Positions 28,901-36,000 of a stretch of DNA of 64,000 bases are shown one piece after another. Under the pieces are notes generated by a model. It worked only from the letters and a program-made list of their open reading frames with translations, did not search any database and was not told where the DNA came from. How positions within the stretch are numbered: position 1 is the first letter of the stretch; every line of letters starts with the position of its first letter. The position numbers were made by a program, and so were the translations under genes. The DNA is from Streptacidiphilus sp. P02-A3a (GTDB taxonomy: Bacteria > Actinomycetota > Actinomycetes > Streptomycetales > Streptomycetaceae), in contig NZ_CP048289.1 in assembly GCF_014084105.1 (NCBI RefSeq), positions 4,039,922-4,103,921 of the forward strand, given 5' to 3'.

Positions 28901-29427
28901 AACCGCTGCCGGAACGGCTCTCCGACCTGGTCCGGGTACAGGCGGACATCTTGAGTCAATCAATGGATCATGTGCCGGTCATCCTGCTGGGGCATTCCAG
29001 TGGTGGACTGGTCGCCCACGCCCTGGCACGGCATCTGGAGGACAACGGCAACCCTCCCGCCGGACTCGTCCTGCTCGACACGTTCCCCCCGCCGAAGAAG
29101 GGACTCACCGATTTCCACTGGTCCGACTTCCTCGATGTCGCGTTGGAGCACAACTCCCACGACGTCGACGATGACGCCTGGTTGACCGCGATGGCCCACT
29201 ACTTCCTGTTCGACTGGCAGGAAATCGGCCCATCGGACGTCCCGACCCTCCAGGTCTGGGCGAACGACTCGATCCCGGGCGCGCTGGAACCCACCAGCCA
29301 GATGTCGGCGTGGGTGTTCTCCAGCCGGTCCACGGCGGTCGAGGTGCCCGGCAACCACTTCTCGATGCTGGGGGAGCACGTGGACACCACCGCCGCCGTG
29401 GTCGAGCAGTGGCTCACCGAGCTGTGA
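22954..29427 (+). CDS. Terminal type I polyketide synthase: KS-AT-DH-[truncated ER]-KR-ACP-TE
   Basis: 2157 residues. ATG at 22954 is preceded by GGAGGA (22944-22949). An N-terminal docking coil (MLGYLKKVTAELQDTRQRL) leads to KS (Cys codon 23551-23553), AT (about 24566-25420; GHSIGE), DH (25630-26450; HAVLGAVLFP and HPALLDVVL intact), an ER remnant (27001-27485), KR (from 27490; GGTGGLGS, LDD, GNYAAANTALDAL), ACP (LGFDSL, about 28390) and thioesterase (28771-29427). The protein makes the last extension, probably to a 2,3-alkene, and releases the chain as lactone or acid. Oddities: the AT specificity motif reads RAFH instead of HAFH; the ER lacks its nucleotide-binding core and carries a 12-nt tandem repeat. 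The TE shows that this gene ends the assembly line although it lies before the loading gene on the DNA. Confidence 0.97.
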   Translation: MTDNKMLGYLKKVTAELQDTRQRLDEVRAEAREPIAIVGTACRFPGGVDSSAALWRLVADGVDAMTDFPDDRGWDLEAFAAFGPLPVGGFLDDAAGFDPGFFGISPREAYAMDPQQRLVLECCYQALEHAGLDVSRLHGSDTAVYLGTNGQDYPVLLSAAADGADTEGHVATGNIASVLSGRVSYALGLEGPAVSVDTACSSSLVALHLAARALRAGECSLALVGGVTVMSTPGAFVEFQRQGGLASDGRCKAFAETADGTGWGEGAGVLVLERLSDARRLGHRVLAVVRGSAVNSDGASNGLTAPNGPSQRRVIARALADAGLRAADVDVVEAHGTGTALGDPIEAQALIAGYGGDRAEPLYLGSVKSNIGHTQAAAGVAGVLKMVEALRHAEIPRTLHVERRSSHVDWSAGAVELATEHRDWPRTGRPRRAGISAFGISGTNAHVIVEQAPEPEAEPLPARPSGVLVPWVVSGADPGAVTANLARLAGADRDPVDTGWALATTRATLAERAVLVGGSAAELTGAAPVRGRAARERRVGVVFSGQGAQRPGMGRALAARFPVFAAAFEEVLAEFGPDLREALADERVHRTEFAQPGLFAFEVAQYRLLESWGVRPELLAGHSIGELTAAHLAGVWSLADACRLVAARARLMGALPEGGAMVALDGAEADVRAALTGGVSIAAVNGPNAVVVSGDEAEVLAIADAWPGRTSRLRVSRAFHSALMDPMLAEFGAVARQLRYAQPTLPVVSNVTGLIAQRLTDPAYWVEQVRAAVRFADGVATVLDAGVDAIAEVGPRAALSGAVTGIVGERGTVGDRPVPVAPLGRDEDEVRAVLTGAARLWVSGVDVDWAATFTGLQPRRAELPGYAFQRERFWPTAPTARVGDMSAAGLARADHPLLGAVVGLADGGWVLSGRLSRDAQPWLADHAVLGAVLFPGTGFVELALRAGELVGCDGLEELTLAAPLLLPERGGVTVQVVVRDREVRIYSSPEQHAGPDGAGPDEWIPHATGLLSDSRAAVDTDWAASWPPPQAEPVDVTGFYEGFALGGFDYGPAFRGLAAAWRGPADSGELFVEVELPEAAGTAEDFGMHPALLDVVLQSIGLLAQGGSRVPFSWEGVRLAATGARRIRARIRLREGGLDGGIGLTVVDAAGGPVLSAERVTVREVNREQLSPAAGPGARALLELEWSPLELPEPTAAVAGARGVLLGADAFGLSVAAPPPGEPPAFAVLTVAGGDPAEQLVRVLGEVQRWLADEALASARLLVVTRDAVLPDATGAGQVDVAGAAVWGLVRSVASENPGRVVLVDVDQDSLPRWRAAVASGAPQVALRGGRGWTPALARAAAEPTLPDGDWRAHWSDTGSEVRLLPAEAARPLAAGQVRLAVRAVALHPEDLRAEPGAPLGREGAGVVTELGPEVAGFALGDRVRGLFPAALGTSAVAEARLLAPVPPGRSFAEAALPIAGALPMAVFEAGRLREALRRLAETQTEAETEAETEAETGTGGRVVVRLPRPVSGPVLITGGTGGLGSLVARHLVAAHGVRELVLLSRSGRAPELRQELEAAGARVRIAACDVTDRAALARVVAEAGELGAVIHTAGVLDDATVEKLTPERLDRVLAPKLRGAELLDELTRDHDLSHFVVFSSISGVVGTAGQGNYAAANTALDALVLRRRAAGHPGTSLAWGPWSTSFGMTSGLSQADIQRMRRGGVVPFTEATGTAALDAGLRAGAALLVPVLTAPAGAAVEVPPMLAGVVRPARRAAAGADSGVVLAERLRALPPEQRAELVTDHVRAEVATVLGHGSADRVDPQRSFSELGFDSLTAVELRNRLGGAGGVRLASTVVFDYPTVTALAQHLLDQLGPDGASRPDEYRYRLRPAPESRTGGDAVSGLDLGALYRQAAGAGRAEEAMALITGLAAFRPTFSDTAELADLPKALTVAQGTSPVRVFCLPSFFGRSGPQEYVRLAGRFQGRRPMSVLAQPGFRQGEPLPERLSDLVRVQADILSQSMDHVPVILLGHSSGGLVAHALARHLEDNGNPPAGLVLLDTFPPPKKGLTDFHWSDFLDVALEHNSHDVDDDAWLTAMAHYFLFDWQEIGPSDVPTLQVWANDSIPGALEPTSQMSAWVFSSRSTAVEVPGNHFSMLGEHVDTTAAVVEQWLTEL
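27001..27485 (+). other. Vestigial enoylreductase with internal deletion
   Basis: About 160 residues against about 312 for the complete ERs elsewhere in the window. The N-terminal ER half is recognisable (PLAAGQVRLAVRAVALHPEDL, GREGAGVVTELGPEVAGF). The [13 protein letters not shown] loop and the rest of the Rossmann fold are missing. The sequence jumps from AEAALPIAGALPM to a REALRRLAE tail resembling the normal ER end. It should be catalytically dead. Confidence 0.88.
27397..27444 (+). repeat. 12-nt in-frame tandem repeat in the ER remnant
   Basis: Three exact copies of GAAGCGGAGACC (27409-27444) follow one diverged copy (27397-27408). They encode ETQT then EAET three times. The repeat sits at the junction where the ER remnant leads into the KR. 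Confidence 0.95.
28771..29427 (+). other. C-terminal type I thioesterase domain
   Basis: Alpha/beta hydrolase fold with nucleophile motif GHSSGG (Ser2015, codon 28996-28998), a probable catalytic Asp2042 in LLDTFPP and His2135 in GNHFSML. It releases the finished polyketide by cyclisation or hydrolysis; which one cannot be read from sequence. The domain's DNA is slightly less GC-biased than the modules. Confidence 0.93.
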
Positions 29428-29506
29428 ACCGCACCTCTCGCGGCTGCCGCAACTCTCGCAACCATCACAACTGTCGTAACTGCCTTAACTGCCAAGGAGC
29501 TGAAGC

Positions 29507-30373
29507 ATGAGCACCGATCCACGTGACCACCGCCTGGCCGTCGTGGGCGGCGGGGTGATGGGGACCAACATCGCCGCCCTGGCCCTCGGCCACGGGGTGC
29601 CCGTCGTGCTGGTCGACGTCAGCGAGGCAGTGCTGGCCGAGGCGGAGCAGACCGTCGCCCTGAAGCTGCGGCACGCCCAGCTGATGGGCAAGCTGCCCGC
29701 CGGGCGCACCCCGGCGAAGCTGGTCACCAGCGTGTCGCTGGCGGACGCGGCCGACGCCACCACCGTGATCGAGGCGGTCACCGAACTCCCCGAGACCAAG
29801 GCCAAGGTGCTCAGCGAGGTCTCCCAGATCGTCAGGCCCGGGACGCTGCTGATCTCCAACACCTCGTGCATCCCGATCGACGAGATGGCGTCCTCGGTGG
29901 CCCGGCCGGAGGAGCTGGTCGGCGTCCACTTCATGAACCCGGCCTACATGATCGTCATGGTCGAGGTCATCCGTGGCCCGCGCAGCAGCGACGCCACCCT
30001 GACGGCGGTCACCGACCTGCTGGAGACCCTGGGCCGCAAGGGCCTGGTGGTGAACGACGCCCCGGGTTTCGTGATCAACCAGGTGCTGCACCCGCTGATC
30101 AACAGCGCGGCCAAGCTGGTCCAGGACGGCGTCGCCACGGTCGAGGTGGTCGACGGACTGCTCGAAGGCTGCCTCGGGCACGCGACCGGACCGCTGCGCA
30201 CCGCCGACCTCATCGGCCTGGACAACCTGGTCGACTCACTCAACGTGCTCTTCGAGCGTACCGGCGACAGCAGTTGCCGCCCCTGTGACTACCTGCTCGA
30301 CCTGGTGCGGGCGGGGAAGTTCGGCCGGAAGACCGGCGAAGGTTTCTACGACTACGGAAAGGTGGCGTCATGA
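29507..30373 (+). CDS. fkbK: 3-hydroxyacyl dehydrogenase of hydroxymalonyl-ACP synthesis (FkbK type)
   Basis: 288 residues, a normal length for this family. AAGGAG at 29494-29499 supports the ATG at 29507. The N-terminal Rossmann motif is GGGVMG (Gly14, Gly16, Gly19). His141 in GVHFMNPA matches the catalytic His of 3-hydroxyacyl-CoA dehydrogenases, and NTSCIPI and FVINQVLHP are further family motifs. In known clusters (FK520 FkbK, ansamitocin Asm13) this enzyme oxidises the glyceryl-ACP hydroxyl on the way to hydroxymalonyl-ACP. Its stop overlaps the next start (ATGA), so it is translationally coupled to the ACP gene. A primary fatty-acid dehydrogenase is possible from sequence alone, but the three partner genes decide the assignment. 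The 79-base gap before it contains several AACT-rich short repeats. Confidence 0.93.
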   Translation: MSTDPRDHRLAVVGGGVMGTNIAALALGHGVPVVLVDVSEAVLAEAEQTVALKLRHAQLMGKLPAGRTPAKLVTSVSLADAADATTVIEAVTELPETKAKVLSEVSQIVRPGTLLISNTSCIPIDEMASSVARPEELVGVHFMNPAYMIVMVEVIRGPRSSDATLTAVTDLLETLGRKGLVVNDAPGFVINQVLHPLINSAAKLVQDGVATVEVVDGLLEGCLGHATGPLRTADLIGLDNLVDSLNVLFERTGDSSCRPCDYLLDLVRAGKFGRKTGEGFYDYGKVAS

Positions 30374-30660
30374 CCGAGCAGACCGCCGCGACGAGCCCGC
30401 TGACGGCCGAGGTCATCGAGGGCGAGCTGACCAGCTACCTCAGCGAGAAGATCAAGACCGAGATCAAGCCCGAGGACGACATCTTCGCCTCCGGTCTTGC
30501 CTCGTCGATGTTCACCATGCAACTGGTCGTCCACCTTGAGTCGACCTACGACATCGCGATCATCGGTCCCGAGCTGAAGCTCGACAACTTCCGCACCGCC
30601 CAGGTGATGGCCGCACTGGTGCTGCGCCTGTCCGAGGACGGCGTGGCCGCCGATGCCTGA
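30370..30660 (+). CDS. fkbJ: Free acyl carrier protein for the hydroxymalonyl extender (FkbJ type)
   Basis: 96 residues, the size of a discrete ACP. The likely phosphopantetheine site is Ser46 in GLASSMFTMQL, where SSM replaces the usual DSL; related extender-unit ACPs also diverge from DSL. By family knowledge it carries the C3 unit loaded by FkbH while FkbK and FkbI oxidise it, and then donates hydroxymalonyl (or methoxymalonyl) to a PKS AT. It overlaps fkbK by 4 bases and fkbI by 8 bases, consistent with tight coupling. It is not a PKS-module ACP fragment, since it has its own start and lies far from any module. Confidence 0.92.
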   Translation: MTEQTAATSPLTAEVIEGELTSYLSEKIKTEIKPEDDIFASGLASSMFTMQLVVHLESTYDIAIIGPELKLDNFRTAQVMAALVLRLSEDGVAADA

Positions 30661-31774
30661 GCCGTCCGCACTCCTGGACGACGAGCGGGCCCTGGTCACC
30701 GAGCTGATCGGTGACCAGGCCGAGCAGTGGGATCTGGCCGGCGAACTGCCGATCGACCTGCTGCGCAAGCTCGGTGCCCGGGGGCTGCTCTGCGCCGAGG
30801 TCCCCAGCACCTTCGGGGGCCTCGGCCTCGACAGCGGCCGGAGCGGCGAACTCACCGCCCACGTCGGCAGTCTGTGCAGCTCCACCCGGAGCATCATGAC
30901 CTCGCACGGGATGGCCGCGTGGATGGTGTCCCGGTTCGGCGACAAGGCCCAACGCCGGGAATTCCTGGCCGAGTTGACCAGTGGTCGGCTGGCCGCGGTG
31001 GGCTTCAGCGAACCGGACGCGGGCAGCGACCTGGCCGCGATGCGGACCAGCATCCGGCGCGACGGCGACAGCGTCGTGGTCAGCGGCGAGAAGAAGTGGG
31101 TGACCGGCACCCGGTACGCCGACTACCTGCTGATCCTCGGCCGGGACGGGGACGAGGCGGGCGTGGTCGTGGTGCCCGCCACCGCCCCCGGCGTGGAGCT
31201 GGTGCCGATCGCCACTCCGGTGCTCGGCTGCCGGGCCGCCGGACACTGGAACATCCGACTGAACGACGTCCGGCTGCCGGTCGGCCACCTGCTCGGCGGC
31301 GGCGGCCAGGACCTGTCCATGCTGTTCACCACCGCCCTGTCCTACGGCCGGATCTCGGTCGCCTGGGGCTGTACCGGGATCGTCCGGGCCTGCCTGTCGG
31401 CGGCCACCCGACACGCCCGGCAGCGTGAGCAGTTCGGCAAGCCCATCGGCGAACACCAGCTGGTCGCCCGGCACCTGGCCGAACTCGTCGTCGCCGAACA
31501 GGTCGCCACCCGGGTGTGCGAGCACGCGAGCGCCGCCTGGCAGTCGCTCTCGCCGGAGATGGTGATCGCGACCGTGCTCGCCAAGCACGTCAGCGCCGGT
31601 GAGGCCGCCCGCAGCGCGGCCACCGCGGTCCAGGTCCTCGGCTCGGCCGGGGCGACCGACGGGCACGTGGTCGCCCGCGCGTACCGCGACGCCAAGCTGA
31701 TGGAGATCATCGAGGGAAGCAACGAGATCTGCCAACTCATCCTGGCCGAACACGCCCTGAAGACCACGCCCTGA
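30653..31774 (+). CDS. fkbI: Acyl-CoA dehydrogenase-like flavoenzyme of hydroxymalonyl-ACP synthesis (FkbI type)
   Basis: 373 residues, typical of the acyl-CoA dehydrogenase superfamily. GFSEPDAGSD near residue 120 is the flavin/substrate loop, and IIEGSNEI near the C-terminus holds the likely catalytic base Glu354. In methoxymalonyl pathways this enzyme follows FkbK in oxidising the ACP-bound C3 unit to hydroxymalonyl-ACP. The start overlaps fkbJ by 8 bases. The C-terminus (HALKTTP) is encoded by the first copy of a 14-nt tandem repeat that continues past the stop, so the present end of the gene may have been shaped by repeat expansion. A general fatty-acid acyl-CoA dehydrogenase is the alternative; the gene context argues against it. 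Confidence 0.93.
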   Translation: MPEPSALLDDERALVTELIGDQAEQWDLAGELPIDLLRKLGARGLLCAEVPSTFGGLGLDSGRSGELTAHVGSLCSSTRSIMTSHGMAAWMVSRFGDKAQRREFLAELTSGRLAAVGFSEPDAGSDLAAMRTSIRRDGDSVVVSGEKKWVTGTRYADYLLILGRDGDEAGVVVVPATAPGVELVPIATPVLGCRAAGHWNIRLNDVRLPVGHLLGGGGQDLSMLFTTALSYGRISVAWGCTGIVRACLSAATRHARQREQFGKPIGEHQLVARHLAELVVAEQVATRVCEHASAAWQSLSPEMVIATVLAKHVSAGEAARSAATAVQVLGSAGATDGHVVARAYRDAKLMEIIEGSNEICQLILAEHALKTTP

Positions 31775-31817
31775 AGACCACGCCCTGAAGACCACGCCCT
31801 GAAGACCACGCGCTGAC
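31751..31817 (+). repeat. 14-nt tandem repeat spanning the fkbI stop codon
   Basis: CACGCCCTGAAGAC occurs four times (31751, 31765, 31779, 31793), followed by a partial, mutated fifth copy from 31807. Each copy contains TGA. Because 14 is not a multiple of three, successive stops fall in different frames. Confidence 0.95.
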
Positions 31818-31868
31818 CCAGCGCCGTTCCCGGTCCATCGAATTCCGGTCCCGTACGGAGGCCCTCGC

Positions 31869-32951
31869 ATGCCCGAAAAGCCCACTCTCGTCAAATGCCT
31901 GGTCTGGGACCTCGACAACACCCTCTGGCAGGGCACCCTGCTGGAGGACGCCGAGGTCCGGCTGCCGGACGAGGTCCGCGCCGTCATCGTGGAACTCGAC
32001 TCCCGGGGCATCCTGCAGTCCGTTGCCAGCAAGAACGACCACGACCTGGCCTGGAAGCGGCTGGAGGAGCTCGGCGTGGCCGAGTACTTCCTGGTGCCGC
32101 AGATCAGTTGGGGCCGCAAGTCCGACGCGGTGACCACGATCGCGAAGGAGTTGCAGTTCGCGCCCACCACCATCGCCTTCGTCGACGACACGCCCACCGA
32201 ACGGGCCGAGGTCGCCTACCACGTGCCCGAGGTCCGCTGCTACACCGAGCAGGACGTGCTGACGCTGGTCGACCGGCCCGAGTTCAGCCCGGAGACGGTC
32301 ACCGAGGACGCCCGCCGCCGCCGCGAGATGTACCAGGCCAACGCCCGCCGCACGGTGGAGAAGGACTCCTTCAACGGCCCGGACGAGGACTTCCTGCGCT
32401 CGCTCGACCTGGTCATGGAGATCAAGCGGGCCGACCAGGAGGACCTCACCCGGGTCGAGGAACTGACGCTGCGCACCAGCCAGATGAACGCCACCGGGGT
32501 GCACTACTCGGACTCCGCGCTGCGCGGACTGCTGGCCGATCCCGACCACGAGGTGCTGACCATCACCCTCACCGACCGGTTCGGGCCGCACGGCGCGGTC
32601 GGCGTGCTGCTGCTGGAACGCCACCCCGGCGTCTGGCACCTCAAGCTGCTCGCCACCTCCTGCCGGGTGGTCACCTTCGGCGCCGGGACCGTGCTGCTGA
32701 ACTGGCTGGTCGACCAGGCCGCCCGGGCCGGGGTGCACCTCGCCGCCGACTTCCGGCCGACCGACCGCAACCGGATGATGGAGATCGCCTACCGCTTCGC
32801 CGGGTTCACCCAGGACGCCTGCGACTGCCTGAACGGGATCGCCGGCAACACCGACGGCGACGACATCCAGTGCCTGCACCTGGTCACCGCCCGGCGCGAG
32901 GGCCCGACCACGATGCGGCTGGTCTCGCCCGATCTCACCCCGGCCAGTTGA
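31869..32951 (+). CDS. fkbH: HAD-family glyceryl-ACP synthase/phosphatase (FkbH type)
   Basis: 360 residues. GGAGG at 31857-31861 is seven bases before the ATG. The N-terminal HAD motif WDLDNTLW has Asp14 and Asp16; the C-terminal half has a GNAT-like region (MNATGVHYSD, FGAGTVLLNWLVDQA, FRPTDRNRMMEIAYRF), as in FkbH proteins. By family knowledge it captures 1,3-bisphosphoglycerate, dephosphorylates it and loads a glyceryl group on the free ACP. FkbH homologues with only an ACP serve tetronate formation; here fkbK and fkbI indicate the hydroxymalonyl route. The order K-J-I-H matches ansamitocin asm13-asm16, but the methyltransferase that would follow is missing and a PKS loading gene begins 107 bases later. 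Confidence 0.94.
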   Translation: MPEKPTLVKCLVWDLDNTLWQGTLLEDAEVRLPDEVRAVIVELDSRGILQSVASKNDHDLAWKRLEELGVAEYFLVPQISWGRKSDAVTTIAKELQFAPTTIAFVDDTPTERAEVAYHVPEVRCYTEQDVLTLVDRPEFSPETVTEDARRRREMYQANARRTVEKDSFNGPDEDFLRSLDLVMEIKRADQEDLTRVEELTLRTSQMNATGVHYSDSALRGLLADPDHEVLTITLTDRFGPHGAVGVLLLERHPGVWHLKLLATSCRVVTFGAGTVLLNWLVDQAARAGVHLAADFRPTDRNRMMEIAYRFAGFTQDACDCLNGIAGNTDGDDIQCLHLVTARREGPTTMRLVSPDLTPAS

Positions 32952-32988
32952 ACAGCGGCCAGTTGAACAGTGGCCAGCTGAACTGAGT
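32944..32988 (+). repeat. 15-nt tandem repeat spanning the fkbH stop codon
   Basis: Three near-copies of CCAGTTGAACAGCGG (the third altered) begin inside the last codons of fkbH and run into the gap before the loading PKS. Each copy repeats the TGA stop in the same frame. Confidence 0.88.
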
Positions 32989-33048
32989 GGCGTCACGATC
33001 CAGAACGACCGCCACGGCGGACCGTCATCCGCTTCGGCCAGGGAATGT

Positions 33049-33052
33049 GGAG
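33049..33052 (+). promoter_or_regulatory. Ribosome binding site choosing ATG 33059 for the loading PKS
   Basis: GGAG lies six bases upstream of ATG 33059. An in-frame GTG at 32987 would add 24 residues with no family resemblance and has no Shine-Dalgarno sequence, so 33059 is preferred. Confidence 0.75.
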
Positions 33053-33058
33053 CACACC

Positions 33059-36000
33059 ATGAGCGAGTCCGATCACCTGCCACTCGCCGTCGTCGGCATG
33101 GCCTGCCGCTACCCCGGCGGAGTCCGGTCGCCGGAGGACCTGTGGCAGGTCGCGGTCACCGGGCGCGAGGTACTGTCGCCCTTCCCCGGTGACCGCGGCT
33201 GGAACCTCGACTCCCTGCACGACGACGACCCCGGCCACCCGGCGACCAGCTACGTCGACCGGGGCGGCTTCCTGGACGACGTCGCGGGCTTCGACCCCGG
33301 CTTCTTCGGGATCTCGCCGCGTGAGGCGCTGGCCATGGACCCGCAGCAGCGGCAGCTGCTGGAGGTCGCCTGGGAGGCGGTGGAGCGGGCCGGACTCGAC
33401 CCGCTCAGCCTGCGCGGCAGCCGCACCGGGGTCTTCGTCGGCGGCGAGCCCCGCGAGTACGGCCCGCGCCTGTACCAGGCACCGGACGGCATCGAGGCGC
33501 ACCTGCTCACCGGCACCACGACCAGCGTGATGTCCGGCCGGATCGCCTACTCCCTGGGACTGCACGGCCCGGCCCTGACCGTCGACACCTCCGCCTCCAG
33601 CTCCCTGGTCGCGCTGCACCTCGCCGCCCAGGCGCTGCGCCACGGCGAGTGCTCGCTGGCGCTGGCGGGCGGGGTGTCGGTGATGGCCACCCCGGGCAAC
33701 TTCGTCGCCTTCAGCCGACTGCGGGGCCTGGCCCCGGACGGCCGCTGCAAGGTGTTCTCCGCCGACGCCGACGGCACCGCCTGGTCCGAGGGCGTCGGCC
33801 TGCTCGTCCTGGAACGGCTGTCCGACGCGCTGCGCAACGGCCACCAGGTGCTCGCCGTGGTGCGCGGCACCGCGATCAACTCCGACGGCGCCAGCGACGG
33901 CCTCACCGCGCCCAACGGCGCGGCCCAGGCCGCCGTCATCGCACAGGCGCTCGCCAACAGCGGGCTGACCAGCGACGACATCGACGCGGTGGAGGCCCAC
34001 GGCACTGGCACCCCGCTCGGGGACCGCACCGAGGCCCGCGCCCTGGCCACCGGCTACGGCAGCGGACGGCCGACCGAACGCCCGCTGCTGATCGGCTCGG
34101 TGAAGTCCAACATCGGACACACCCAGGCCGCCGCCGGGGTGGCCGGAGTGATCAAGACGGTCATGGCGCTGCGGCACGGCCTGCTTCCGGCCTCGCTCCA
34201 CATCGGCGACCCCAACCCGCACGTCGACTGGGCCGCCTCCGGACTGCGGCTGCTGACCGACGCCCAGCCGTGGCCCGAGACCGGCCGGGCCCGCCGGGCC
34301 GGGGTGTCGTCCTTCGGACTCAGCGGCACCAACGCCCACGCGGTGCTGGAACAGGCCCCCGCCACGGACACCGCCGCCGATACCGCCGCACCGGCGGACG
34401 GGCCGACCGCCTGGCTGCTCTCCGGCCGCTCCGCGACCGCGCTGGCCGGCCAGGCCGCCCGCCTGGCCGCCCGGGTCGCGGCCGCACCCGAGGCCGCCCA
34501 CCTGGCGGACCTCGCCTGGTCGCTGGCCACCACCCGGACCGCGTTCGACCACCGCGCGGTCATCGTCGGCACCGGCCCGGACGCACTGACTGCGGGCCTG
34601 GACGCGCTGGCCACCGGCCGCCCCGCGGCCGGAGTGGTCACCGGCACCGCCGAACCCGCCGCCGCGCCCGGCCGCAAGGTCGTGTTCGTCTTCCCCGGCC
34701 AGGGCACCCAGTGGCTGGCCATGGGCCGCGAACTGGCCGAGACGTCACCGGTGTTCGCTGCCCGGCTGGCCGAGTGCGAGCAGGCGCTGGCGCCGTACCT
34801 GGACTGGAACCTGCACGAGGTGCTCACCGGCGCCGACGGCGCACCCGGCCTCGACCGGGACGACGTGGTCCAGCCCGCCCTGTTCGCGATGATGGTCTCG
34901 CTGGCCGCCGTCTGGCAGGCCGCCGGGGTCGCCCCCACCGCCGTGGTCGGCCACAGCCAGGGCGAACTCGCGGCGGCCTGCGTCGCCGGGATCCTCACCC
35001 TGGAGGACGCGGCCAAGGCGACCGCGCTGCGCAGCCGCCTGGTGCGGACCCTGGCCGGGTGCGGCGGCATGCTCTCGATCGCCGAGCCGTCCGAGGCCGT
35101 CGCCGCCCGCCTGGAGCCGTACCCGGACCAGGCCGTGATCGGTGTCGTCAACAGCCCCGAGGCCACCGTCATCAGCGGCGACCACGCCGTGCTGGAGCGG
35201 ATCGCCGCCGACTGCGAGCGCGACGGCGTCCGGACCAGGACCGTTCCGATCGACTACGCCTCGCACAGCCCGAGGATGGACGCGGTCCGCGAGCAACTGC
35301 TCGACGCCCTCGGCGGGATCGTCCCCGCCGCCGGTGCCGTGGCGATGGTCTCCGCGGTCACCGGCGAGTTCATCGACGGCACCGAGGTCGACGCCGAGTA
35401 CTGGCACGCCAACCTGCGTCGGCCGGTCCGGTTCGCGCAGGCCGTCGGCACGCTGGACCGGGCCGGGTACGACGTCTTCGTCGAGGTCTCCCCGCATCCG
35501 GTGCTGACCGGCGCCATCAACGCCACGCTGGAGCACACCCGGCGCCAGGCCGAGGCCGACACCGGCGCTGCCGCTGACACCGGCAGCGCGCTGCTGCGCT
35601 CGGCCCCGGTGGTCACCGGAACGCTCCGCCGGGACGCGGGCGGCCAGGACCGGATCCTCACCGCGCTGGCCGAGGTCCACGTCCAGGGAGTACCGGTGGA
35701 CTGGGCGGCGGTGCTGCCTGCCGCCCGCCGTGTCGACCTGCCCACTTACGCCTTCGAGCACCAGCGCTTCTGGCTCGACTCCGGCAGCGGCCCGGTCGCC
35801 GCCGCCGGACCGCTGGCACAGGCGTCCAGTACCGCTGCCGTCGGTGCGGGCGGCCTGCGCGAGCGGATCGCCGGCCGACCGGCCGCGGAGCAGGTCCAGC
35901 TGCTGCTGGAGCTGATCCAGGCGCACGCCGCCGCCGTCCTCGGCGAGCCCACGCCCGAGGCCGTGCAGCCGGGCCGCACCTTCAAGGAGACCGGCTTCGA

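Noticed and set aside
29428-29506. Possible promoter or regulator site in the AACT-rich gap before fkbK
   Set aside because: Short irregular repeats only; no convincing -35/-10 pair or palindrome can be identified by eye.
31869-32951. FkbH homologue as part of tetronate (glyceryl transfer) biosynthesis
   Set aside because: The FkbK and FkbI partners oxidise the glyceryl unit to hydroxymalonyl, and no FabH-like tetronate ring-forming ketosynthase is visible.
32987-33058. Upstream in-frame GTG as start of the loading PKS
   Set aside because: No ribosome binding site, no homology in the 24 extra residues, and ATG 33059 has GGAG at proper spacing.
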